From: Castor canadensis
Taxonomy: Eukaryota > Chordata > Mammalia > Rodentia > Castoridae
Length of the DNA stretch: 64,000 nucleotides
Direction: 5' to 3'
NCBI RefSeq assembly: GCF_047511655.1
Contig: NC_133396.1
Span: forward strand, 130,953,490-131,017,489
Made by a program: the position numbers and the translations under genes. Positions 33,501-45,900 of the stretch are shown piece by piece (position 1 is the stretch's first letter; each line of letters begins with the position of its first letter). The notes beneath the pieces are model-generated. The model had not been told where the DNA came from and ran no database searches. It saw only the letters and a program-made list of their open reading frames with translations.

Positions 33501-35075
33501 TCCTTAAAGTCATCTCCAAGGTGGACTGATTTTGTTAGGACTGTATCAGGGAATGTAACAGACATGAAGAATGCTTACACATTATTGAAGATGGATACTA
33601 ATGACCTTGATACAAGGCAGATTGTGACATCCTGCCTTCTGTCAAGGTCAGCTGTGCTGAAGATGGTTGTAGATAGGCCTGAAACATAGAATGAAGATCT
33701 TCAGGGGTCTTAAGCACTGAAAAAGATTATAATTGTCTTGACTCCCCACCCCCACCTCCCCTCAATTCAAAATAACAAAGTCCTTCCACTTTTTTTTCAT
33801 GACTACTTATGAAATATCTTGAAATGTCATGTTTTTCTGTTTTGGTATGCTTAGTATATTCCCCTATTAGGTAACATTTTAGCAATACTGAAAAGGTAAG
33901 CTGGGGAAGCCTGCAAGGGCTTCAAATGCTGATCTTAGAAGATGGAGACTAGGCTGTAGACACCAGCAAAGTTTTGACTCGTGGGAAATGATGGGATGAA
34001 ACACTTGCAGGATTTGTGAAGGCTCTGCAGGGTGAAACACATGTTTATCTGTGCACAGACACAAGGATGGATGAGGAGCAGGTTGCAATTACAAATTGAC
34101 AGGATTTTGTGGCTGTGAGGTTCTTCTGCATTGGAAGAGAGGAAGGGTGGAAGACCTTGAAGGTCTGTCCTGCAGGCTAGATATGTCAGGAAGGAGAGTT
34201 GATTTTCCTAGAAGTCGAGGTGTGTCTTTTAAGCAAGTAAGTTGAGGATAACTTAAAGGTGAAAATGTTGCTATGACAGTTGGCTACACAGGTGGGGCCA
34301 GGGAGAACTTTTAAACAGATGTAGATTCTGTGTGGAGGTGGCAGTCAAGGCCCACTGCGAAGGCCTCCTTGGGAGGAGAGCACAGGGTGGAGACTGAGCC
34401 TTGAGCCTGGCCCTGAGTTGGTTGGGGAGGGGCTAGAGAGCTGGTAGAAGGGACTTGTCTCCTGGCCAACAGATGAGATTTTCAAGTTGCACTTGGGCCC
34501 TATGGAATGGTTAAGGGTAACCTGGAGGGAGTCAGACCAGAGAGCCAATTTGGGGATATTTTGGGGATAAAAATATCCATGACAGTAAATCAGAGGTGGC
34601 CTTGGACATAAGACCAGATTTTGGATTTAATTCTGAATTTTGGACCAGGCCTAGTCACCCTCCTGTCATGTATTTATCTGACAAATGTTTACTGACTACC
34701 TATTGTGTTAAGGTGCTGATTGTAGGCTAAAAAATCAAAATGCAAACTCATTTCTTAATGTACACAAACGTATCTGTGGTCCTCCTAAGTGTTCAGTCAG
34801 CCAACCGATGAGACTGCATATTCTGCTGCTTTTACATCCGGGAGGAGAGACAACAGTAGTGAAAACAGCATAACACTTAAAGGCCAGAGGCTGCAACACT
34901 TAGCCTCTGCCTAGGGAAGTAGAAGATGTAGTCTTCGAACAGCTTCGTGCCATATTTATAAAGAACTGGTGGTTTCTGCAATTCAAAATTTAATAGTTTG
35001 ATGAAAACTAGTTAGTAGCATTCTACTGGCTGATGATGTAAGAATCTTATGTCCTGGATGAAGTCAGTTTTAATA
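30508..35075. other. GPR25-CAMSAP2 intergenic region
   Basis: No gene supported in 4.5 kb. Short open frames on both strands are chance. A reversed SINE scrap (caaagccccaagttcaaaca) sits near 32260, a (GGT)n run at 33428-33450 and a MIR-like scrap near 34665-34715. A CTCF-like motif at 31188 is listed separately. Confidence 0.5.
31188..31201 (-). promoter_or_regulatory. Candidate CTCF-binding motif, minus orientation
   Basis: The minus strand reads ccagcagagggcag, a close match to the vertebrate CTCF core. It lies between GPR25 and the CAMSAP2 3' end and points toward the plus-oriented motif at 15239. Sequence match only. Confidence 0.45.
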
Positions 35076-35287
35076 AGACAATCTGGTGCCGGTGGCTCAC
35101 ACCTGTAATCCTAGCTACTCAGTAGGAGGCAGAGATCAGGAGGACTGTGGTTCAAAGCCAGCCCAGGCAAATAGTTCACAATACCCTATCTCAAAAAACC
35201 CTTCACTAAAAAGGGCTGGTGGAGTGGTTCAAGGTGTAGCCTCTGAGTTTAAGCCCAAGTACCGCAAAAAATAAAACAAAACAAAAC
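35076..35287 (+). mobile_element. Dimeric B1/ID-like SINE
   Basis: tctggtgccggtggctcaca ... gaggcagagatcaggaggac, joined to aagggctggtggagtggttc with a shortened ID-like half and A-rich tail. Confidence 0.92.
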
Positions 35288-35965
35288 TGTAAAGCAGCAT
35301 TTACGTGGTAATTTCTAACTGTTTGGAGGATTGGGAGACACATTTCCTTTTCCATGTTAACAGGCAAGCCCTGAAGTATGGGAACCAGGAGGGGCTGGGA
35401 ATCACTGCAGCTAAGTGAAACTGTGGACTGAACGTGCTGTAAATGACATGTTATTCTGTGACCTTCAGCTCCACAATGTTTCTAATGCTAATTGGAAGAT
35501 GTCACAGATTTAGCCACAATAGACTGGGGGTAAGCAGAATAAAATACATCAGTAGCCTAGGGGCCCTGTGGCTTTGCTTAACATGTTAAAGAAATATCTT
35601 AGTGGGTCTTAGAACATACTTTGTTAACTCATTTGCTTTTACCCTCTTCGATGGAAAGTAAACATTTCCTCATTTTTGTTACATAGATATCTTACTGTGG
35701 ATTGAGCTGATTTTAGTTATGAGTACCTTGGTGTTACTAAAAGCTAATTTTGAATGTCTTAGCATCTGACTTTGAAATGTTGAGGTGCTAGAAGGCCTGT
35801 ATGTCCACAGGTTCAAAAAAGGAGAAGACTAAAACTAGATCTTGGAGCTCCTATTTCAGGAGCAACTCTGACATACCAACCTGTGCCATACCCCGCCCTC
35901 CATCAACTTATCCCAAAGCATAAATAGCTCTCAGTTTTTTTAATGTAATGTAATGTAACATAATG
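35288..35965. other. Intergenic, nothing recognised
   Basis: Unique-looking sequence; a short (TGTAA)n run at 35941-35960. Confidence 0.4.
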
Positions 35966-36055
35966 ATGTAGCCCCGTGACAGAGCACTTGCATAGCATGG
36001 GCAAGGCCCTGACTTTATCTCCAACACTACAGAAATAAAGAAAAGAAAAACTTCC
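35966..36055 (+). mobile_element. ID SINE, diverged
   Basis: gatgtagccccgtgacagag ... gcaaggccctgactttatct followed by an A-rich end. Confidence 0.7.
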
Positions 36056-36995
36056 ATGTAAGAAGACACCGATCCACTTTTAGGCATCTGTACATTTTGA
36101 GGGGATGATGTGATTTTGTACTAATTTTTCAGATGCCTTTTACAGTCTCTGGTTCCCAGGTCACAGAATTACAGTTGTATTTTCCTTGAGGTTTTTATTC
36201 TTTATTATCTCTGTGTCAACAGGCCATGTTCTGTCACTACAGAACATTTTCCTCTGCCCCAGTGAGACCCATCACTTAGCCCCCTCAGGGAAAGTACTCA
36301 AGAGTGTGTATGCTTGAGAGGAGCATGGTTTGTATATACTTCTCTAATACACCTGGGTTTCAGAGTTAAATATTTTTATTTTGGAAAAGTACTTCAAGTA
36401 TTGTGGACGTGTAACTCTGATCTGAACCTCAAATATCCTCTTGAAAGGCAGAAGTTCCAGGCAGACCTCTGGAAAATTTCTTCAGGCACACAATTATGCA
36501 TGAAGATATTTTTTTGCTTGTTTTGTTATCAGATTTTTTTTTCTTGCCCTGGTCTGAATAAGTAGAATCAAAGTGAAACTTACAGAATAACAGTTAAGAA
36601 CTGGCTTCCCAAGCTGGGTGCAGTGAGATTCTGCCTCAAAACAAAATAAAACCAAAAACCTAACCCTCCCCAAACTGGATTCCTCTGGCTACTTTGATCT
36701 GCAAGTTCACTAGACACTAATTTCAAAGGTACAGAGTATGAATTGTGGTAATAATATGGACATGACTCATGTAGAAGGAGCACAAATACTTACGTACCAC
36801 ATAAACACAGCCCATTTGCGCTAACATTAGAAAGCTACAGACTTTTCAACATTACCTTAGGTCAGTATTCAAACAAAATCTACCATTATTAAAAACTGCC
36901 TTTTATAAATATTTAAATTGTTAAACATAGACTAAGAGGCAGGGAAACAGTGTGAGGAGTTCTCCTAAGTTCAAGTAGTTTTACCAAAGCCCCAT
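36056..36995. other. Region just beyond the CAMSAP2 3' end
   Basis: No gene supported; a B1-like scrap lies at 36608-36660. Confidence 0.4.
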
Positions 36996-37001
36996 TTTAT
37001 T
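36996..37001 (-). terminator. Second poly(A) signal of CAMSAP2
   Basis: AATAAA on the minus strand, 46 bases beyond the first signal (37042-37047). It could give a slightly longer mRNA. Confidence 0.4.
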
Positions 37002-37019
37002 CAAGAAACAAAAAAGGGA

Positions 37020-39626
37020 AGGGGTCATTTGGTGCCATGCTTTTATTCAAACGCGAGGGGAACTACACTGTACCAGGAAATAGCAAATACGACAGTATTT
37101 TACAGCACAGCATCTTTTACAAACCTGTAAGCAATGCTCTAGAGTGGACAGGTAAACACGCCATACACCATACATTGCCCAACAGTGTCTGTGAAATCAT
37201 AATTAAAATAGCTGACTCTGGCTTTAAACAGCCAAATAAAAACTGTAACAGTCATTCTGAAACAAAATCGAAAAGCCAAGAGGAATTAAAAGCTTTCCAA
37301 AGCTGTGTCAAATAGCAGAATCTGACAGGCTACACTGGTAGCTAGGACTGTGTTTGGCAAATTCAATTCAATAATTGTAATAATAATTTGACCTCTGATG
37401 ATGAAAGCACCAGTGTATTTCAGTAAGGTTGACAGAAATCCCTCAACTTTATGAAATAGCTAGTTTTCATTTGTATAATTTAAAACATAATTGTAAAAAA
37501 GCTGCACCATCATTAAAAAATCTGCAGACTTAAATATATCCGTATTCCTTTTGCATTAATAAAGTAAAATGTTATACTGAGAGCAATGAACTTTGCGGCC
37601 ATATTCACATTCTACCTTCAGACACATGGACACTCACGTTTAGGGACAAGGGCAGTCAGCCTGTTAGCCTGAGACAGTTCCTCCACTGTCTTGCGCCCAG
37701 TTCTTCCTTATGTAATTCCCAGGGAATAATCAAGATTTCTTTGATAAGGAAAACTTAACTGGCTGAAAAGAAAATTTAGTAATGTAAAATGCTTATTAAA
37801 TCCTTCTTTTGACTATTATGCACCACATTTTGATTAGGTTCGCTTAGAATTTTTAAACTAGTCCTAATCTAAACAAACATGTATTTGATGATCATTTCTT
37901 TCTCATTGTAATAGAACTTGTCTGAAAGGTAAAATGTGCAATTCCCCATTTTAATATTCATATACTATATACATAATATGTATACAATGAAAATATAAGA
38001 GCTACATAGCCTGGTCTCTTACATGCAAACAGCAGATCACGAATAGTTTTGAGCTACACATATATCTTGCACAAATATTGAGAAAAAAAATCTGTGAAAT
38101 TTTTTTTACAGTTTTAACAAATATACATAAATATAAGAACATAAATTACAGTAAAATATTGACAGCGTTTGAGAAAATGTTGATAACCCAGATGCACCGA
38201 TGCCTGAAGGCCTCATGATAGAAAGTACAGCTCAGGCCATCTCCTTCCTATCTGTTTTTAAAATAAATGCATCGTGTGAGACATTAGTTTTCTTTCCAAA
38301 CAACTCAGAGAAATGTATATATTTTTCATCTCTACATCCATGAAAGAAAACAAACCACACATCTCATTTATGATACAATACTGTCTTCCCCGCCCCCCCG
38401 CCCAGTTTACACAGTTGTCACAACACTGAAACATAACAGGGTCACATAATCATTCAAGTCTTTTCCTGAGAATGAAGGTTTTCCCCAACTAACCCTCTGG
38501 TATACATTGCTAAAGAACAAAGATCATGAGAGGAGATTTCAAGTGTGTCCTTAATCTAAGCTGTTCCACTTTAAAAGGATTAAAAAGAAGAAAAACTCAA
38601 TAGAAGTAAAATAATGTGAAGCTATTTTAAAATTAAAATGTAGCCCTTTGTACATGTTTTAAAATTCTAAATATAATTTTATATCAGTTATAAATATAAT
38701 GTAAAGACCCCCTGAGAACTTGTTTCAGGAAGTCTTACATCTTCATACTGAAAGACTACTCTCAAAGTGTCATTCATTTCTGCCAGCTTATAAAGTGACT
38801 TACTTTAAAAGATATAGAAAGGTTTTTTTTGTTAAAAGAACAATCTAAATTATTCTAAGTTGGCCAGAGTGGTGTGAAACAGCACTGATTTAATCAGCAA
38901 CTTCTTAGAACATATTCTTGGTTAAGCTCATGTGGTTTAAAGCAAACTATTTAGCAGCTCTTTACACCTCCTCTTATTTAGTAGAGAAATGTTAATACTT
39001 GAGTGAATAAATAATACAGAATTGTAAATACTTAGAATAATTTTTGCAAATGCTATAACACCATTAAAACATGAGGCTTATTGTAAAACATAACACTAGT
39101 GTTTTTCTTAACATCATAAGAAAGGTGCGAGTTACTTCTGACGGTGTACTTCCTACTTTCATGATCTCCACATAGAACAAAATACAAAGGTATCTTAGAA
39201 TAAACTCCCAAGAGAGAAAAGCAACAAAATAAATCATCTGAAGACAAGTATATACAGTAAAAGGTTAAAAAAAAAAAAGCAACAAACACAACACATAATT
39301 TGCAATCCTAGCCACATTTCAACCATAGTCCCACTGTGTCCATGAACTCAGTGCTTCACTGTCTCTACTACCAGCAGGCAAACCTGGCAACACATAGAAG
39401 TCTCCACTTGTGAATCAAATATTTCCTTCATCACTGAGACTTATCTCCCAAGTGAGAATCTTCTGCATTCCAAAATACTGTGGTGTACATTCCAGTTGTT
39501 CATGACAACAGTTAATGTCCAGTTTTAATGAATAAAGTCTGTTGGCAATTAGAAAGGTTTTCTATAGGCAGGAAAGAGGAAGTGCAAACTTACCACAAAT
39601 GTTCTGAAGCAGGTATTTCCCAACTC
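37020..39626 (-). other. CAMSAP2: CAMSAP2 3' untranslated region
   Basis: AT-rich sequence between the CAMSAP2 stop codon and the AATAAA cluster at its left end. At about 2.6 kb the length suits a long vertebrate neuronal-type 3' UTR. It contains no SINE that I can see, which contrasts with the dense SINE load of the introns and suggests constraint. Two minus-strand TGTATATA motifs (39248-39255 and about 37968-37976) resemble Pumilio sites; this is a motif match only. Confidence 0.7.
37042..37047 (-). terminator. CAMSAP2: Main poly(A) signal of CAMSAP2
   Basis: The minus strand reads AATAAAAGC, about 2.6 kb after the stop codon, with cleavage expected near 37020. Confidence 0.6.
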
Positions 39627-39932
39627 CTATGCCTTAGTAGGTAAAAGTTTCTTGGGTGTTACTGGTCTTTTGGTCTGCCATAAATGGCTATGAATGGTAA
39701 TTGCATCAACACTGGCAGATAAAGTTTTAGCAGGTATGTGGCTAAACTGTTTCCTGTCAGAATTGTATTTGTAAAGTCCCTCAATCATTTTTTTAGTGAT
39801 GGATTTAGGGCCTATCCCAGTCAGCTTATTGATTTCTTCAGTTTCTGGGCAATATGTATACAAAGACCTGAACTGGCAGCCTGAATCCCGGAACAAGATC
39901 AGGAAGTTGTTGGCATCTGACTTCTCCATTTC
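39627..39932 (-). CDS. CAMSAP2: CAMSAP2 last coding exon (CKK domain end)
   Basis: Acceptor ...ttctaaag|GAAATGGAG. It encodes 101 residues from EMEKSDANNFLILF to VTPKKLLPTKA and stops at TAG. It holds the bulk of the CKK fold, including INKLTGIGPKSI. Phase 0 entry. Confidence 0.97.
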   Translation of the reverse strand, partial: EMEKSDANNFLILFRDSGCQFRSLYTYCPETEEINKLTGIGPKSITKKMIEGLYKYNSDRKQFSHIPAKTLSASVDAITIHSHLWQTKRPVTPKKLLPTKA

Positions 39933-42900
39933 CTTTAGAATAGAAAACCGAAAAAAGAGAAAATAATAATAAAAAGTCTATAACATTTTGCTGCATGAAG
40001 TTTATATAACTGTGTAATGTTTCTTGGTCAAATCTGATGACATATCTTATTTTATTACCTTTGGCAGTGCTCGGTATCAAACCCAGGTCCTGTGCTTGCT
40101 AAGCAGGCACTCTGCCACTGAGTCAAACTCCTAGCCCTAATTTACTGGCAAATCTTAAAGCCTGCTCTGGGTCTGTAATTGGGTATGCAGTCTTGCAGGC
40201 TGAGTGAACTAATGCAATCTAATAACTAAACATCTCGTTGCAGACCTTTTACATGCTGTTGAACTTTAGGAATCTGCCTGAGAGTATTTTCTCTTGCACT
40301 AGCAGAACAGACTCCTACAGTTTTAGAGTGTTGCTAAGTTTAACTTTCATGCAAATGTGCTTACCTCCAGTATTTTTTTCTTCTGACCTTCATTTACTTT
40401 TCCAGCCAAACAGCAATGAGCTAAGGCATTTTGTATTATGTGTTTATTAGATTTTGCACTGGGTTCTTTGTAGAGCTTTGGTCCTGTGGTAAGCATTTAA
40501 AACAATAATAAAAATAACATTCCCAAGACAGAAATACTTCTTTAAAATGATATAATTGCTCCTACAGGATGAAACTATGAGAAAAAGCCAAATTCTATGC
40601 TTGAAATCTTCCTGGTGATACTCCAATAAAAACACAGCTTTATCCACACTGTCTGCTAACCTGTATTCTTTTTGGTGGGACAACTTTTGAACTTACAACT
40701 TCCTGCTTGCAAAGCAGATGCTCGACCACTTGAGCCACACCTCCAGTCCATTTTGCTCTGGTTTAGAGATGAGGGTCTCACGAACAATTTGCTCAGGCTG
40801 GCCTCAAACCTCGATCCTCCTGATTTTAGCCTCCCAAGTAGCTAGGATTACAGACATGAACCATGGGCACTTGGCTCTGCTAACTTTTCTTAAGTCTGGT
40901 AAGATTATATACTGGTGAGCTTAAAGTAGAATGGGCCCATAAAAGTAATTTAAGCTTTTAAGAAAGCAAGAAAAAGCTTATTTTTCAAGTTGCTCAGATT
41001 GTTTAACTAAACTAACAGAGAAGCAAAGGGAGTAAGAGGGCGATGGTGTCCAATCCCAGGCTTTAAAGGTTGTCAGATTGGCTGTACGAGGTTTTATTAA
41101 AAACCGGAGTAGAGACAAATCTCTAGCCAGTGCTAAGTTCATTAGGGCTTCGCAAGGCTTCCACTTCTGTGGGACTGCAGGTAGATGGGGCTATCTCCTT
41201 CCCACGGACATTCCCATTTATGCTTTCTTGCCTTCCCTTTTCACTTCTCAATGTGCTGCTTACCTTTCTTCTCATTGTCTCTCCAGGTTCATGTCTGTAC
41301 AAGGGTCCTTACCTAATTCTGTTCTTTGATTTGCTTTTACCTCAAATCATACCACTCAAACAGAGGCTGGAAGAGGACCTGGTAGGGATGCGTGAGGTCA
41401 GATACCCTCTTAGATCCAATACAGTCTTATCTTTTGGAGCCTCTTACAATTATTAAAGGTACAGATTCTAGATCCTGAAATCCCAGTGTTGGGGAGAGGA
41501 CTTGGGGATTCTAGCCATTACACAGTAACAAGGACCTGTGCACTCCTGAACAAATTTCTCTGAAGCTTCTTCAGATCCAGCATTTGAAAGAAAAGTAAAG
41601 GGATGAGATGTGAAGTGGCATCACCACTTTTGTTTAGAAATCCATTTCTATTTATCAGGGACAAGTTACTGCCTAATTGCTTGTGCCTACAGTTTTTGTT
41701 TACCAGCAATAAAACTTCAGTTAGCATAGCTCATGGGTATTCGATCAGTGTACTAAATTCAAATGTCTCCGTAAAGCAGACACACTGACCTGTATATTCT
41801 GTTCCAGAAGCCACTGAGGAGGTTGTTGATGCGTTTTCCCAGTCCTTTTCTCCATTTCGACTGCCACAGCGACTTGGAGATAAGAAGCCTTCCACAGACT
41901 CTGACCTAAATAGCAAATAATATATTTTTTTACATCTCAAACAGAGAAAGAATGTTTGGGGGCCAGAGGGCATATGTGAGAGTATCAACCAAAATCAACC
42001 TAGTGTTTTAAAAGTAAGATGGTGATAATGTTGTTTGTCTTATTTACAGAAATTAGTAGGCACTCTATAAATTATTTGTTGAAACAATGTTTTCCATCTG
42101 AAACTGGCAGCTAACATGGTCAGATGGCAAAGATGAGAGCTCTAAGCTGATGCCTGCACTAGAAACATTCTTCCTGACATTGACTTTCTGCTTCTAATTT
42201 GTATCCTAGAGAAAGAGGGCAAAGAGATCTGTCGTCGATGTGTTAAATTCAAATGTTCAAGTGTTAAATTTAAGCAGGCAACCTACATTATTCTAATGTC
42301 AGGATAGAAAAGTTCTTATATTCACTGGGAAATAAGCTAGAGAGGCTGATTCTAGATAATGTATTTTCTATTTCTACCAACGATCATAATCAAATTAGCA
42401 ACCACCTTTGTATAATTACTATTAGTGTTTGTCAATAATTCAAGTTCTAAATGATAAAAAACATTGAAAGATGAATAGCCTTCTTTATATAATTTCTTTT
42501 TAAAAGATACTCCTATACTTTTTTTTTTTTTTTTCTGGTGGGACTGGGGTTTGAACTCAGGGCTTTGTGCTTAAAACACAGGCATTTTACCACTTGAGCC
42601 ACACCTCCAGTCCCCAGATAATCCCAAATCAGCAAAATTTATGGAAATTTATGATGATTCAGATGTTATAAAATGAAAATACTAAAAGAATTTTTTTACT
42701 TAAAATTTTGTATAATGTAGATACCACATTCTTCTCTGTGGAAAGTATCCAAATGCTCTGTATTTACCTTGGTGTCCTCTTGCCTGAGTGAACACTCTCG
42801 TTATCACCTGTGTTCAGCGATGCCAGAGAAAGGCTAGAGACTGAAAAAACACGATAAATTCGTGATCCTGAACAAAAACAAAGTTAGAAATGTAAAAGGA

Positions 42901-45900
42901 GCAACTAGCAAAGAGTCTGTTCATTAGATAACACCAGCATATGAAAACTAAGCTTCTGTAATTTCATTTTTTGACTTTTAATCTAAATACAGAATATGCT
43001 TGCATGCATATATACACAGTTGAAAAGTAACACAAAACCTATTTTTAAAAAGCAATGATAGGACTAACTTGCTGTTCCAAAAAGAACAAGAGACCTGGTA
43101 CTGTCGTCAGAAGTTTCAGGAAAGAAAAACAGCCGTGTGCTGGTGGCTCATGCCTATAATCCTGGCTACTTGGGAGGATGAGGCTGGGAGGCCTGGTGTT
43201 CAAGGCCAGCCCAGTATAAAGGTAAAGCCCCAGCTCAACAAAAAAAGCTGGTAGTGGAGGCTCATGACTAATCCCAGCCATGTGCGGAGTGAAAGTAGGA
43301 GGATCGAGGTCTATGCTGGCCCTAGGCAAAAACTTGAGACCCTATACAAAAAAACCTCTAAAGGAAAAAGGGCTAGGGGCATGGCAAGCATGAGAGCCCT
43401 GAATTCAAACCCTAGTATTGGGCTGAGGGTATGGCTCAAGTGGTAGAGAGCCTGCCAAGTAAGAGCAAGGCCCTGAAGGCCCTGAGTTCAAGCCCCAGTT
43501 CTTAAAAAAAAAAAAAAAAAAAAAAAGCCCTACAGACATGTTTTTTATACGTTTCATGCACATAACATCCATAAGCATTTAAAGAGTAGTTAGTAATTCA
43601 GGTGATTATATCTGAGGTAGGGTTCCTTAAGTTAGTATTTAAATTACTTTTTTAGCATTCACATTTGTTCTACTGCATATATGCATGCACACATAATGCA
43701 TCATTCATCAAAATCTTCACTGGCTCACTTTGGCTTTATTTGGGATTCCAAATCAGAGCATGCATAAAATTGTGCATCCAGCTGAGTTTTACCAAGCATA
43801 CTCAAGTTACTATGACAAACCATGCTGGTGTTTTACGAACAGACTCCTCAGAATAACCTGTTACCTGGAGGACCTTTTATTGGTGTTTTGGGGGATTCAA
43901 TATGATCCCTGTGAATAGACTTTGGCCGCTGTTTTTTCGGCTTTGCCACCTGAGGACGGGGCCGAATTACTGTATCCATGTCTTCCATGAGCTTTAGCTG
44001 TTTCCGTCTCATATATTCTTGCCTAATAAATTCTCTGCGTGCCCTCTCGTCTTCTTTCTTTTGACGTTCTTCCTCAGTTTTACGCCTAAGAAATCAATTG
44101 AATTTCTTATTCTGCATTCCAAAGACAAGTAATACTGGAGAGAGTTACATGTTGATGTGAGAAGGATGAGCTACCATATTTCAGCATCTTGGGGAAAAAT
44201 GTGCTTCATTTAAAATGTACTTGAGAAAATATAGGTTGGATGGATGGATAGACAGATAATTTCCCAAAGTTACAGGGATTTTTTTTAAACACTTAATATT
44301 TTAAATTAATGTTTCTGGAGAACTTTACTTTGACATGCGAAATCAGGCAAAACTTTGAGGAAATTAACTTCTACAATGCACAAAAGTCAGCATCGGTCCA
44401 GTTCTACACATTAATAAGGATGCATGGGACCCTCCCCTCAGCATACTCCTGGCGCACTTGTCTAAATGCCCTGCACCATCAGTGCTAAGATGTGGAACCC
44501 ACCCGGCCACACCCAGTACCTTGTCTCCTCCTTCTTATGCTCCATCTCAGCTTCCAGCTGCTGTTTCCGAAGCTGAGTTTCTTTCTCTCTTCTTAATCGT
44601 TTCTCCAACAATGCTGCTCGTTTCATTGCCATATCGTTTTCTGCTTTTTGATCATCCTACAAACAAATTTCATTGAAGCAGATAAAACATTTTAGGGACT
44701 AAGGCTCTCAATTTCAATTGTTGTAGTCATGTAATATGGTTACTTTCATAACTGAAAATCTGTACTGCCCACCATACCTAATGTGGACATGTTTCAGAAA
44801 CTATGAAGAACTGAGTTAAAGTGTTAACAATTCTGTCAAGTAAAAAGGACACTTAAATTTAATGGGCATCAAAAGAAAAAGTTTTTTTTTTTTGACTTCT
44901 AATAAATAACTAAGTGAGGAGTCTGCCCTCAAAAAAAAAAAAAAAGCAACATTTAAAGTTGGATAAATAGCATTCCCAAACTAGCCACCCAATGTCACAT
45001 AATATAAATGAAACTGCTACTACTTTTTTTTTTTTTTTTTTTTTAAAGTTGAGGCTCTGATAGTTTGATAGGTTCAAAACTAGGTTTTCCCTTTGAAGAG
45101 AGTTAGTCAGGATATATAAGGCCTCCTGGGCCTGCCCTGGCTCTTAGGGACAACCCTAGTTTTCAGAGGACTTCTAAATGCTTCAGAATTCAGGAAAATA
45201 ATAGGCTATACAAGTGGTTCATTGTCTTAACGATTCTTTGCCAATGCTTATTCCACTGGCATCCAATATAGTGCCATACACTACAGATACTAAAATAAAA
45301 AGATATGGTGCCTTAGGTCAAGGAGCTTAAAAATCATTGGGGAAGAGGTACAAATAAGGTACTTTGCACAGCCCTGTGGAAGAATTAACGGAGAATAAAG
45401 AGAGTTAGAGTTAATGGTTTGTCTAAGCAAGTTTCTATACCTAACAAACTACATACCCTACACTATGCTCTAGGGAGCAAAGATCCAGTACTGCAAGGAA
45501 TTCACACTCTTAAGAGACAAAGCAAGTAAGAAGGGAAGAACTAACACCTCTGGGTCACAGGTGCTCTTATACGTATGTTCAGGACACACCCAGACACAAA
45601 GGAGGAGGTATTTAACCTCCACTTAGGAAGCACGAAAGCTTTAGATGAAACTTGAAGTTAGTGTTCTAGAACAATGTAAAACAGAAGTTACGGGAAAGGC
45701 TGGATGCATAGGTTTAGGGTAGTCTGTCAAAGTCCCTGAACGTTATACAAAAGGTGTGGCCTGTGTTCAATAAGCAATTCTTTAGACTTTTTTTTTTAAA
45801 AAAACAGAAAAAGACTCAACTGGAGCTGTGCTTTTGGGACAGTTATCAGTATGGAGAACAGAATTGCATGATTAGAGTCAGGGAGTTCACCTAAGAAGCT

